Notes: generated by a model from the letters alone, not told the origin. DNA of 8,235 nucleotides from Candidatus Saccharibacteria bacterium UBA1235 (GCA_002309075.1 DBWP01000007.1:5861-14095), one strand, 5' to 3'; counted from the first letter of the stretch, positions 1 through 6,785 are shown. A program made the numbers and translations.

Positions 1-581
1 GCCGCAGATAGAGTAATTTGGTCAGCATAGGACAAATCTACGCCGAGTGGCAAACCGCGCGCGAGCCGCGTAAGCTTTAATTCTGGATTTTTTTCATGTA
101 GTACTTTTTCGAGAAGTAACGCGGTTGATTCCCCTTCCACAGATGGATTAGTTGCAATAATAATTTCCTGAACATTATCCTTCTCGACTCGGCTAATTAG
201 CTCTTTAATGTGAAGTTGCTCTGGAGTTATGCCGTCAATTGGCGAAATCGCGCCACCTAAAACATGATAAACACCCTTAAAACCATGCGTCGACTCAATC
301 GCGTAAATATCCAAAGGTTCCTCCACTACTAAAATTGTAGAGCGGTCACGACTTGGGTCGGCGTATAGGGGAGACACTTCTTCATCGGCATCAATCAATG
401 CAAAAGTCACCGGGCAAAACTTTACTTTATCATGCAAATCGTTTAAAGTTTCGGCGATCGACTCGGAGACTTTAGGATTGGACTTAAAAAGATAGTACGC
501 AAAGCGTTCTGCAGTGCGCGGGCCAACTCCAGGAAGCGAGCCAAGAGCGTCAATAACGTCTTTTAGAGCTTGCGGCAACAT
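1..581 (-). CDS. recR: Recombination protein RecR, 3' end cut by the window edge
   Basis: RecR works with RecO and RecF to load RecA on gapped single-stranded DNA. My translation from ATG 581 gives 193 complete codons; RecR is usually about 200 residues, so only a few are missing. The order is an N-terminal helix-hairpin-helix (GSLPGVGPRTAER, about 14-26), a degenerate zinc-finger region (about 56-73), then a TOPRIM domain with VVEEPLDIYAIE (85-96), YHVLGGAISPIDGI (105-118), ATNPSVEGE (143-151) and the C-terminal TRLARGLPLG and YADQITL. The odd part is the zinc finger: of four expected cysteines only C56 remains, the other positions reading T59, S70 and Y73. The start overlaps the ybaB stop by one base (TAATG), with no good ribosome binding site, so translation is probably coupled to ybaB. 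Family assignment is very secure. Confidence 0.96.
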   Translation of the reverse strand, partial: MLPQALKDVIDALGSLPGVGPRTAERFAYYLFKSNPKVSESIAETLNDLHDKVKFCPVTFALIDADEEVSPLYADPSRDRSTILVVEEPLDIYAIESTHGFKGVYHVLGGAISPIDGITPEQLHIKELISRVEKDNVQEIIIATNPSVEGESTALLLEKVLHEKNPELKLTRLARGLPLGVDLSYADQITLSA

Positions 582-877
582 TACATGCCAAGGCCAGAAA
601 GACCGCCCATTAGAGGTTTCATTTTGTCGGTTGCGATTTCTTGTGCCTTCGCAAAACCATCACGCATACAATTTTCAATCCAACGCTCAAGTTCGTGAAT
701 ATCATCTAGATCCACTCGTTCTGGGTCGATTGTGACTTTTTTGACTTTAAGTTCGCCATTGATTTGTACTACAACGGCACCGTCACCGGCTTCGACTTCT
801 ACGATCTCGTTCTTTAATTCTTTCTGTGCTTTACGAAGTTGATTCAAAAGCTTCATTTGGTCCATTGTCTGACCCAT
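581..877 (-). CDS. ybaB: YbaB/EbfC family nucleoid-associated DNA-binding protein
   Basis: This is a 98-residue protein of normal length for the YbaB/EbfC family, small dimeric DNA-binding proteins that associate with the nucleoid. The N-terminal half is a charged helix (MDQMKLLNQLRKAQKEL, residues 5-21). A beta section follows with the family-typical VVVQINGELKVKKVTIDPE (35-53) and then a second helix (IHELERWIENCMRDGFAKA). The glycine/methionine-rich tail MGGLSGLGM is also typical. The ATG at 877 is preceded by AAGGAG about 11 nt upstream, lying over the last codons of the upstream membrane-protein gene; the gap between those genes is 6 nt. Its stop overlaps the recR start. The ybaB-recR pairing is one of the most conserved bacterial gene neighbourhoods and is usually preceded by dnaX, which here lies two genes further upstream. 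Confidence 0.96.
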   Translation of the reverse strand: MGQTMDQMKLLNQLRKAQKELKNEIVEVEAGDGAVVVQINGELKVKKVTIDPERVDLDDIHELERWIENCMRDGFAKAQEIATDKMKPLMGGLSGLGM

Positions 878-883
878 AATATG

Positions 884-2320
884 TTATTCTCCTTTTACAG
901 TATATAGATATATTATATCAGAATTTTCTTTCATTGGGGAGGTGATAATGCGCTCTAGTTTCATGCCCTCTCCATCATAAGTACCGCCAAGAACTGCAAA
1001 TCGGTTCGGCAAATAAAGCGGTAAATCACCTGCAACTTTTATGTCAGTCGAATCCTCGAGGATTTTGTAGAAATCATAATTTTCATTCACGATTAAAACT
1101 TCGTCAGTTAAATTTTTACGCAAAATCGCTAAATCATAATTAAATTCATTAGCGATATTCGGGTTATATCGGTAACCATAGACATATTGCAAAAGGCTCG
1201 GGATTAAAATAGTTGAGAATAAAATCGTTAGAGGAATTAGCGCGGCAATTCTGGCATATGGATTTTCTGGGAAAAGCCCATACCATTTTTCAAGAAGATA
1301 TTTTAAGCCATGAGCAACCAAAATTGCGAACGGGAGGATAAAGAATATCACCATATCTGGATTAAAACCAGTGATTATGAAAGTAAAAATAATCAGAAGC
1401 GTTGCGATGGAATTACGAGAAGCGAAAAAGCCTTTAGTTGTTGATAAAAGACCAATGAGGGCGAGCGCAAGCACCGGCAAGCTGATTAGCGGCGCTAGAA
1501 ATACGCTTTTAATTCCGTCGCGCCAAGCCATCAACGGTTCTAGTCCCTTTAATATGTTTGGGAAGAAATCACTGAATTCAAAGTTTTTAGCAAATAAAAG
1601 TTCCATAACGACATCTGGACGATTGACGATATTCGTGACTATAGTCGCAATACCGCCGACGACTAAGAAGCTCACAAGTACTAAAGGAAATTTCGGCAAA
1701 CTTTTTACGACAAATCGAAGATGCGGTTGGGAAATTACAAAAAGTACACAGAAAATCGCGAAATAAATCATGTACGGCGTGAAAAGCGCGAAGAGTAGCG
1801 CAATCGCAAAAAAGAATGAATAAATTGGTTGCGGGCGTTTTTCGCCATGAATTTTTGAACCGAGCCAAAGAAGTAGGGTTGGCCAAAAAACAATCATAAT
1901 GAGCGGGGTTCCAGAGCCAGCTAAAAATAGAAATGGCGTCGATAGAACGACTAAACAGGATGCTAGGAGCGAAACGTTGTTTTTAAACCAGCGATTTAAG
2001 AGGATAATTAAAAGTAAACCTAAAAATAGACCAACAATAATGCTAGGTAGTTTAATTGCGAATGGAGTTAAACCGAGTAAAGAAATAGAAGCTTTTTGTA
2101 ATAGCCGATATGGTAAATCTACTAAATTTCCTTCAAATGGCGAGAGTAGATTTAGGTTATAAGAGCTTGTCGCTGAAAGCATCTCTGCCTCTGATAAACC
2201 GTATTGTGCGACGAATGGTAAAATGAATAATAACGTCGTAAATGCGAATCCAAGCAGAATATAACCAATCTTAAACCGGTGTTTATACAAAAAAAGTTTA
2301 GAAATAATAATTTTCTTCAC
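884..2320 (-). CDS. Polytopic membrane protein, GT-C fold glycosyltransferase-like (GT39/PMT-like)
   Basis: From GTG 2320 this is a 478-residue, very hydrophobic protein with about ten transmembrane helices and a soluble tail of roughly 85 residues (from NIANEFNYDL onward). The layout resembles GT-C enzymes of the PMT/ArnT type, which transfer sugars from polyprenyl-phosphate donors outside the membrane. A first helix is followed by an external loop with acidic residues (GLSEAEMLSA, about 41-50, where the family normally has an Asp-Glu pair), then LPYRLLQKASISLLG and FAIKLPSIIVGLFLGLL. Substrate is unknown and the catalytic assignment is uncertain. The frame stays open to TTG 2338, but that start has no Shine-Dalgarno and a TATAAT lies between it and GTG 2320, so I prefer GTG 2320 (start MKKIIISK), possibly leaderless. 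Its presence between dnaB and ybaB is unexpected for a housekeeping cluster. Confidence 0.75.
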   Translation of the reverse strand: MKKIIISKLFLYKHRFKIGYILLGFAFTTLLFILPFVAQYGLSEAEMLSATSSYNLNLLSPFEGNLVDLPYRLLQKASISLLGLTPFAIKLPSIIVGLFLGLLLIILLNRWFKNNVSLLASCLVVLSTPFLFLAGSGTPLIMIVFWPTLLLWLGSKIHGEKRPQPIYSFFFAIALLFALFTPYMIYFAIFCVLFVISQPHLRFVVKSLPKFPLVLVSFLVVGGIATIVTNIVNRPDVVMELLFAKNFEFSDFFPNILKGLEPLMAWRDGIKSVFLAPLISLPVLALALIGLLSTTKGFFASRNSIATLLIIFTFIITGFNPDMVIFFILPFAILVAHGLKYLLEKWYGLFPENPYARIAALIPLTILFSTILIPSLLQYVYGYRYNPNIANEFNYDLAILRKNLTDEVLIVNENYDFYKILEDSTDIKVAGDLPLYLPNRFAVLGGTYDGEGMKLERIITSPMKENSDIIYLYTVKGE

Positions 2321-2326
2321 TTCTTT

Positions 2327-2335
2327 ATTATACCA
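2327..2335 (-). promoter_or_regulatory. Extended -10 promoter (TGGTATAAT) for the membrane-protein gene
   Basis: TATAAT at 2332-2327 is preceded by TGG, making a perfect extended -10. It begins just after the dnaB stop codon (2350-2348). Exactly 6 nt separate the hexamer from an in-frame GTG at 2320, where transcription would be expected to begin, so the transcript could start on its own start codon. No TTGACA-like -35 is seen at the right distance. Confidence 0.6.
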
Positions 2336-2347
2336 CAAGAATAAAGT

Positions 2348-3715
2348 TTATTCATCGCGAGTTTTATCAAGCGACATAAAGCGTAGTAGTTCTGGGTGGA
2401 AGTAGAGCTCAATTTTCCCTACTGCGCCATGACGATGTTTTGCGACGAGAAGCTCTGTAATATGAGTTTCTTCGTAATCATCATCGTTTTGGCGATAATA
2501 ATCTGGACGATGTAAGAACATTACAAGGTCGGCGTCCTGCTCGATGGAACCAGATTCGCGAAGGTCAGACAAAACTGGCCTCGGATCATCGCGCCCAGTT
2601 ACGGAACGTGAGAGCTGAGCAAGCGCAACGACTGGAATTTCGAGCTCACGCGCTAAAATCTTAAGTCCGCGCGAGATCTCGGTTACTTCTTGTACGCGGT
2701 TCCCTTTATAGCGATCCGAACCTTGAATTAGCTGCAAATAATCTACAATCACGATCCCAATATTATGATCATGCATAGCGCGACGAGCCTTATTTCTAAG
2801 GTCCATAATCGTCATCGATGATGTATCGTCGATATAAATCGGCAATTCATCCATTTCTCCTAGTGCATCGCCGATTTTTTGGAATTCCTCTTCCGATAAG
2901 TTACCAGTCCGCATCTTCCAGTTATCTACGCCAGAAACATCTGAGATCATACGATCGACGATTTCGTTGGCCGCCATCTCCATTGAAAAGAATAAAACAC
3001 CTTTTTTATTTATACTCGCGATATTATAAGCTAAATTTTGCGCGAAAGTCGTTTTACCCATTGCTGGACGTGCACCGACGATGATTAAGTCACCTTTCTG
3101 GAAGCCAGCCGTCTTTTTATCAAGATCACGAAAGCCGGTTTTAAGACCGCGGAGCGCACCTTTATTTTTCTGTAGTTCCTCAATTCTGTCAAACGCGTCT
3201 GCAAGAAGTTCATCCATGGCAACATAATCGCTTTTTACGATTTTGTCAGAGACTTCAAATAACTCTTTTTCAGCCGAACCAATCAAGCTTTGTACGTCCG
3301 CATCGTCTTCAAAAGCTTTATTCGCAATCTCTGTCCCAGCCTTAATCAGGCGTCTTCTGGTTGAGGCTTTTTCAACAATTTCAGCATAAGCTTTCGCGTG
3401 CGAAGCTGCTGGCACAAAATTTGAAAGTTCAGTAAGATACGGCGCTCCGCCGATATTTTTTAATTTTTTCTGTGATTTAAGTTCTGAAGTCAAAGTCAAA
3501 AGATCCACTGGCCGATGCTGGTCATATAAACTCATCATCGCTTCAAAGATAATTTGATGAGGCTCTTCGTAAAAATCTTGCGGACGAATTATAGTTAAAA
3601 TCTCTGGCAAGATTTTATCCGAAATCAAAATCGCACCGAGTAGAGATTTCTCAGCTACAATATCCTGCGGCGGTATACGACCGCCAGATTTAGAATGGGT
3701 TGTCTCCTCCTTCAT
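2348..3715 (-). CDS. dnaB: Replicative DNA helicase DnaB
   Basis: DnaB is the hexameric helicase that unwinds the fork ahead of the polymerase. From ATG 3715 the protein is 455 residues, normal for the family. The N-terminal domain starts with PPQDIVAEKSLLGAIL and includes HRPVDLLTLTSEL. A linker leads to a RecA-type ATPase with Walker A GARPAMGKTT (about 214-223), SMEM with the catalytic glutamate (about 246), Walker B IVIVDYLQL (about 321-329), ALAQLSRSV, and LSDLRESGSIEQDAD (383-396). The C-terminal VAKHRHG matches the arginine-finger region. No intein or frameshift is seen. The frame extends to GTG 3727, but ATG 3715 has GAGG six bases upstream (within GGAGGTGAGG), whereas the GTG lies inside that Shine-Dalgarno. 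The gene overlaps the dnaX end by 26 nt, so the two are co-transcribed and probably translationally linked. Confidence 0.97.
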   Translation of the reverse strand: MKEETTHSKSGGRIPPQDIVAEKSLLGAILISDKILPEILTIIRPQDFYEEPHQIIFEAMMSLYDQHRPVDLLTLTSELKSQKKLKNIGGAPYLTELSNFVPAASHAKAYAEIVEKASTRRRLIKAGTEIANKAFEDDADVQSLIGSAEKELFEVSDKIVKSDYVAMDELLADAFDRIEELQKNKGALRGLKTGFRDLDKKTAGFQKGDLIIVGARPAMGKTTFAQNLAYNIASINKKGVLFFSMEMAANEIVDRMISDVSGVDNWKMRTGNLSEEEFQKIGDALGEMDELPIYIDDTSSMTIMDLRNKARRAMHDHNIGIVIVDYLQLIQGSDRYKGNRVQEVTEISRGLKILARELEIPVVALAQLSRSVTGRDDPRPVLSDLRESGSIEQDADLVMFLHRPDYYRQNDDDYEETHITELLVAKHRHGAVGKIELYFHPELLRFMSLDKTRDE

Positions 3716-5072
3716 TTGATACCTCACCTCCCATTATATCAGATATTTTTGAAACCAGCTCGTCTTTTTTGCGATTTGGATTCTCTCCGACTTCATGAAT
3801 TTTGATTTTTAATCCGTTCGCAGCCTCGATCAAAATTCTCTTATTGTTATCACGTGACAAAATTGTCTTTGCAACTTTTTTATCCGGATAAATATGTAAG
3901 GTGTCTCCGTCTACTTCATGACCAACTTTTACTATTTGTGAATATATTGCATCATTTAATTCCCTTATTTTTTCAACGAACTCACTCCAATTAAGATTGC
4001 TCGGTAGCTCTTCTTTAGACACTATCCCGGCCGAACCGCTGTGATTTTCATCAATGTTTCCCCGTCCGAGACGAGTAACCTGAGATCGAGGCGAGGACTG
4101 GGGGAAATGTTGTGAAAATGACGACGCGTGAGGGCGGCCGTCTAAAGAAGAGCTACCCATTAATGCTACAAGTAGCTTCGCTTCAGAAAATGGATCTTTA
4201 ACTTCGGGAAGTTTAGAAAGTAGTGCCATAAGTTCCGTTTTTGGATTTTCTAAAATAATCGAAATCATTTCTTCGGCCAAAGTTTCCGGCTTAATCCCTG
4301 AATTTAATAATTCCCTTAAAGATGTTGTAATTTCTACAACATTTCCAGATATGTAATTCTCCAATAGGCCATAAATTATTTCATCTTCTGCAAGCCCAAG
4401 AGCCGAGACAACTAAATCTTTCGTAATTTCGTCTGAAGATAAGGTCGAAATTTGGTCGAGCAAACTTAACGAATCACGGAAAGATCCGCCACCGCGTTTC
4501 GCGATTATATTAAGCGCATCGTCCGTAATTTTAATTTTCTCTTTTTCACAAATCGACCTTAGGTGTTTTACCATTATGTCGGGGTTAGCTAGCTTAAAAG
4601 TATAGGTTTGCGCACGAGATGTAATAGTGACAGGTACTTTATAGACGTCAGTTGTTGCCATAATAAAAATTACGTGCTCTGGCGGTTCCTCTAAGGTTTT
4701 AAGAAGTGCATTAAAAGCCTCTTTCGTTAGCATATGGACTTCATCAATGATATATATTTTATATTTTCCGAGCGTCGGAGCAATCGCAACTTTTTCGCGA
4801 AGCTCTCTGATATTATCGATTCCGCGATTTGATGCGCCGTCAATCTCAATAATATCAACATAATCATCCTCAAGTTCATATTTAAAACCATTTACTTCAT
4901 GAGCCAAGATTCTAGCAACGGAAGTTTTACCACAACCTCTCGGGCCAACAAAAAGATAGGCGTGTCCAACTTTACCGTCTTTTAGGGAATTCTGGAGCGA
5001 AGTAGTTACCTGCTCTTGCCCAACAACCTCATCTAGCGTTCGAGGACGGTATCTTCGATATAGAGACTTCAC
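3690..5072 (-). CDS. dnaX: DNA polymerase III subunit gamma/tau (DnaX), zinc-module-less form
   Basis: DnaX is the ATPase of the sliding-clamp loader. The 460-residue frame opens with the family signature SLYRRYRPRTLDEVVGQ. It has Walker A GPRGCGKT (43-50), EIDGASNRGIDNIRELRE (76-93), Walker B IIDEVHML (108-115), KTLEEPPEHVIFIMATT (125-141) and sensor-2 GSFRDSLSLLDQ (196-207). A C-terminal globular region (about 360-430) follows a linker. Two changes stand out: the Cys4 zinc module normally found between the first helix and EIDAASN is absent (only about 19 residues join AHEVN to EID), and the usual SRC motif is SRA (152-154). Residues about 311-346 are encoded by a GC-rich palindromic segment that looks inserted. 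The GTG start overlaps the upstream TAG stop by one base (TAGTG); a GAGG lies about 10 nt upstream. No AAAAAAG-type slippery site for a short gamma form was noticed. Confidence 0.96.
   Translation of the reverse strand: MKSLYRRYRPRTLDEVVGQEQVTTSLQNSLKDGKVGHAYLFVGPRGCGKTSVARILAHEVNGFKYELEDDYVDIIEIDGASNRGIDNIRELREKVAIAPTLGKYKIYIIDEVHMLTKEAFNALLKTLEEPPEHVIFIMATTDVYKVPVTITSRAQTYTFKLANPDIMVKHLRSICEKEKIKITDDALNIIAKRGGGSFRDSLSLLDQISTLSSDEITKDLVVSALGLAEDEIIYGLLENYISGNVVEITTSLRELLNSGIKPETLAEEMISIILENPKTELMALLSKLPEVKDPFSEAKLLVALMGSSSLDGRPHASSFSQHFPQSSPRSQVTRLGRGNIDENHSGSAGIVSKEELPSNLNWSEFVEKIRELNDAIYSQIVKVGHEVDGDTLHIYPDKKVAKTILSRDNNKRILIEAANGLKIKIHEVGENPNRKKDELVSKISDIMGGEVSNEGGDNPF
3722..3731 (-). promoter_or_regulatory. 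Strong Shine-Dalgarno that decides the dnaB start
   Basis: GGAGGTGAGG, close to the full anti-Shine-Dalgarno complement, lies inside the last codons of dnaX. Its 3' GAGG ends 6 nt before ATG 3715, a good distance. The alternative GTG 3727 is part of this motif, so ATG 3715 is the better start. Confidence 0.6.
4028..4140. repeat. GC-rich imperfect palindrome inside dnaX, possible in-frame inserted repeat element
   Basis: The core is a hairpin at about 4044-4119. Arm 4044-4063 (ATTTTCATCAATGTTTCCCC) faces 4101-4119 (GGGGAAATGTTGTGAAAAT) with one bulge and three G-T wobbles. GTCC 4064-4067 and GGAC 4095-4098 extend it inward, leaving a loop of about 27 nt. CGGCCG occurs on both outer sides (4028-4033 and 4135-4140). 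All three imperfect pairs are G-T when read as plus-strand RNA and would be A-C mismatches in the dnaX mRNA. GC over 4061-4140 is 49 of 80 bases (61%), against 22 of 60 (37%) in 4141-4200. It encodes a Ser/Arg/Gln/His-rich linker of DnaX without breaking the frame. A mobile or dispersed origin is inference. Confidence 0.5.
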
Positions 5073-5611
5073 TACAATGCGGCCTCAACGGCTGCCCAGG
5101 TCGCTTCTTCGTTATTAGCCGGAATGGTTACGGAAACTTGAGCTCCGTTTTTAAGTCTAAAATATGTCACGGAAGCATACAAAATCTGATATTCCTTACC
5201 AGCTACTTCTACGAAATATTTATCGTCGTGGTGCACTAAGGTTCCAATCACGGTCTTTCGTTCAACCGGACCAATTTGTTTGTACATAAACTTGCCGTCG
5301 TCAGTAATTGTAAGTTTCATAATGTCGCCCTCGACTAGTTTCGACTTCGAAGCGTAGTTTGCTGGCACTGGGTAATTCTTTCCATCCGGCCCAATCATAA
5401 TCTGGCCGTCAAAAATTCCTTCAATTACTTTTCCTTCAGGTCCACTAACAACAGTGTCACGCGGAGCAGTAATGGTTTCTCCATCACCCAAAATCGAAAC
5501 TAATAGCTCTTTTGCTGCTGACAAATTAGTCTCAGCATCGCTGATTAGTCCCCTAAGTCTTTTTATTTGTTTTTCTGATATTTCAGGCATCACCTCGCAT
5601 CCTGTATACAT
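5072..5611 (-). CDS. Conserved-looking protein of unknown function upstream of dnaX
   Basis: This 179-residue soluble protein has no signal peptide or membrane segment. I do not recognise a characterised family. Residues about 9-42 form a charged, heptad-like helix (ISEKQIKRLRGLISDAE...) likely to be a short coiled coil. The rest is rich in beta strands and seems to hold two small barrel-like units: GKVIEGIFDGQIMIGPDGKN through VEGDIMKLTI and FMYKQIGPVERK (about 60-119), then VIGTLVHHDDKYFVEVAGKEYQIL to VSVTIPANNEEATWAAVEA (about 121-177). The EGDIMKLTI and Gly-Pro turns recall OB- or SH3-like barrels, which is a guess. Its stop overlaps the dnaX GTG by one base, so it is probably translationally coupled to the clamp loader. 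A second start, ATG 5590 (MPEISEK), is possible, with AGGA and GAGG just upstream; ATG 5611 lies 9 nt after a TATAAT. Confidence 0.8.
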   Translation of the reverse strand: MYTGCEVMPEISEKQIKRLRGLISDAETNLSAAKELLVSILGDGETITAPRDTVVSGPEGKVIEGIFDGQIMIGPDGKNYPVPANYASKSKLVEGDIMKLTITDDGKFMYKQIGPVERKTVIGTLVHHDDKYFVEVAGKEYQILYASVTYFRLKNGAQVSVTIPANNEEATWAAVEAAL

Positions 5612-5620
5612 AGTATTAAT

Positions 5621-5652
5621 ATTATATTATACCTTGAGCATAAAAAAGTCAA
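5621..5652 (-). promoter_or_regulatory. Promoter of the unknown gene-dnaX-dnaB transcription unit
   Basis: A -35-like TTGACT at 5652-5647 precedes two overlapping -10 hexamers, TATAAT at 5631-5626 (15-nt spacer) and TATAAT at 5626-5621 (20-nt spacer); TAATAT between them gives a 17-nt spacer. The second hexamer ends 9 nt before ATG 5611, so the leader would be very short. A short AT-rich inverted repeat (AACTTT/AAAGTT, 5654-5671) lies directly upstream. The 112-bp gap 5612-5723 holds nothing else I can support, and no strong terminator for the upstream gene. Confidence 0.6.
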
Positions 5653-5653
5653 C

Positions 5654-5671
5654 AACTTTCTTTAAAAAGTT
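5654..5671. repeat. Short AT-rich inverted repeat abutting the promoter
   Basis: AACTTT and AAAGTT form 6-bp arms separated by 6 nt, lying just upstream of the -35 at 5652. It could be an operator or a very weak terminator for the upstream membrane gene. With AT-rich arms it could also be chance. Confidence 0.25.
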
Positions 5672-5723
5672 TTCCACCAATTTAACATCGGTCACGTCAA
5701 AAACGTTGTAAAAAATACATTTA

Positions 5724-6776
5724 TTATTCGGCTTTCCATAGTCCAGTATGTTTAACGCCGTCATAAATCATCGTTGGAATTCCTTTGACTTTTAGTTCAT
5801 TCTCGATTATATTGCGGTTCTCTGACATCTTTGTTGTGGTCTCTGGGTAATTGACGATCTTCCGAATTTCAGAAATACCGCCTTCATCAATACCGGCATC
5901 AGCCAGCCAGCCTTCTAGTTTATTTACCGCCTGTTCGTATGAATAGCTTTCGTTGAACTTATTTTGATACGAAATTCCTTCGCTATTTTTTTCGGTAAAA
6001 ATATGATCAATTAAAGTTATTGCGAGACCAGAACGTACCTGCTCCGATGCGAGCATGTATTTTACGACAATTTCTGAATTTTTAAACTTATATGTCCCGT
6101 CTGCATCTTGAATTGCGAACGGAACCAAATGTACGTCGTATTTGTCGAAAAACCCAGCCGCTTTTTGGTTACGATACGAAATCATACAAACCGAGCAGCC
6201 TGGATCAAAAATATCTACGGCTAAAGGTTTATCTGCACCGACTCCAGGGTTTGCTGAAATGTAGTTAAAATTATAATCTGCGGCATTATAGGTCCTAAAT
6301 TTATCCGGCAAAGCTTCAAATATCTCGCCCCACTCCGTAAACCACCTCCCAGTTGCTTCTAGAACGTTTTTTGGTTCGCTCTCATCAATCGAACATACTT
6401 CCGCACCGAGCGAACAGGCCGAAGGTTTTGTCACATTGCAACTTCCGAGCACCCAAAGCGCGAGAAGAGACTTGATTGCTGTAAGAATTGCCCATATAAA
6501 CACAATAACGATAACTACAGACAAAACCTCAATCAAAATAGATAAAGGTCTCGTCCATTTTGGATGCTTAATAACTACGCGGCTGAGTAAAGTATTTTTC
6601 ACATCTTCCTTAAAACCAGTTTCGCATTTTTGAAGACGGACCTTTTTCCATAGGCATCCCCAAGCTTTTTTTAATGCTTTAAGATAAGATTTGCCAATTT
6701 TTGGCTTGAAGATCGAGATAATCGCTACAAATATCCCAATTAAAGCCAGAATAATAAAAGCAGCTATACACACCAT
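5724..6776 (-). CDS. Membrane-anchored thioredoxin-like (DsbA-like) protein
   Basis: The protein has 350 residues. Helix 1 (about 2-23) is followed by a strongly basic stretch (24-76, many Lys/Arg) and helix 2 (about 79-110). A soluble domain of about 240 residues comes next. By the positive-inside rule the basic loop is cytoplasmic and the C-terminal domain is outside the cell. That domain carries a CxxC motif in FDPGCSVCMISY (C194, C197), followed later by a cis-proline-type loop GIPTMIYDG (P334), the two marks of a thioredoxin fold; helical material between them fits a DsbA-like insertion. Six further cysteines are present: C3, C41, C51, and a cluster C113, C121, C128 just outside helix 2. 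The likely role is thiol-disulfide exchange on exported proteins, but oxidant, reductant or isomerase activity cannot be told apart. The gene follows the cysteine desulfurase by 17 nt yet has its own promoter. Confidence 0.8.
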   Translation of the reverse strand: MVCIAAFIILALIGIFVAIISIFKPKIGKSYLKALKKAWGCLWKKVRLQKCETGFKEDVKNTLLSRVVIKHPKWTRPLSILIEVLSVVIVIVFIWAILTAIKSLLALWVLGSCNVTKPSACSLGAEVCSIDESEPKNVLEATGRWFTEWGEIFEALPDKFRTYNAADYNFNYISANPGVGADKPLAVDIFDPGCSVCMISYRNQKAAGFFDKYDVHLVPFAIQDADGTYKFKNSEIVVKYMLASEQVRSGLAITLIDHIFTEKNSEGISYQNKFNESYSYEQAVNKLEGWLADAGIDEGGISEIRKIVNYPETTTKMSENRNIIENELKVKGIPTMIYDGVKHTGLWKAE

Positions 6777-6785
6777 AATAAAATT

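Noticed and set aside
514..735. Plus-strand open frame opposite recR/ybaB
   Set aside because: It lies antisense to two clearly conserved genes and its composition is not protein-like; the same holds for the other plus-strand frames at 1371, 1899, 2818, 5454 and 6436.
1587..1886. Minus-strand 99-codon frame inside the membrane-protein gene
   Set aside because: It is an out-of-frame shadow; the long hydrophobic frame with coherent membrane helices is the real one.
3733..3738. TATAAT before dnaB as a possible leaderless promoter
   Set aside because: It lies inside the conserved dnaX frame, lacks the TG extension, and a strong Shine-Dalgarno with ATG 3715 explains dnaB expression better.
5668..5677. 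DnaA-box-like GTTTTCCACC upstream of the dnaX unit
   Set aside because: Two mismatches to TTATCCACA, a single copy and no AT-rich unwinding region; not enough for an origin or DnaA regulation.
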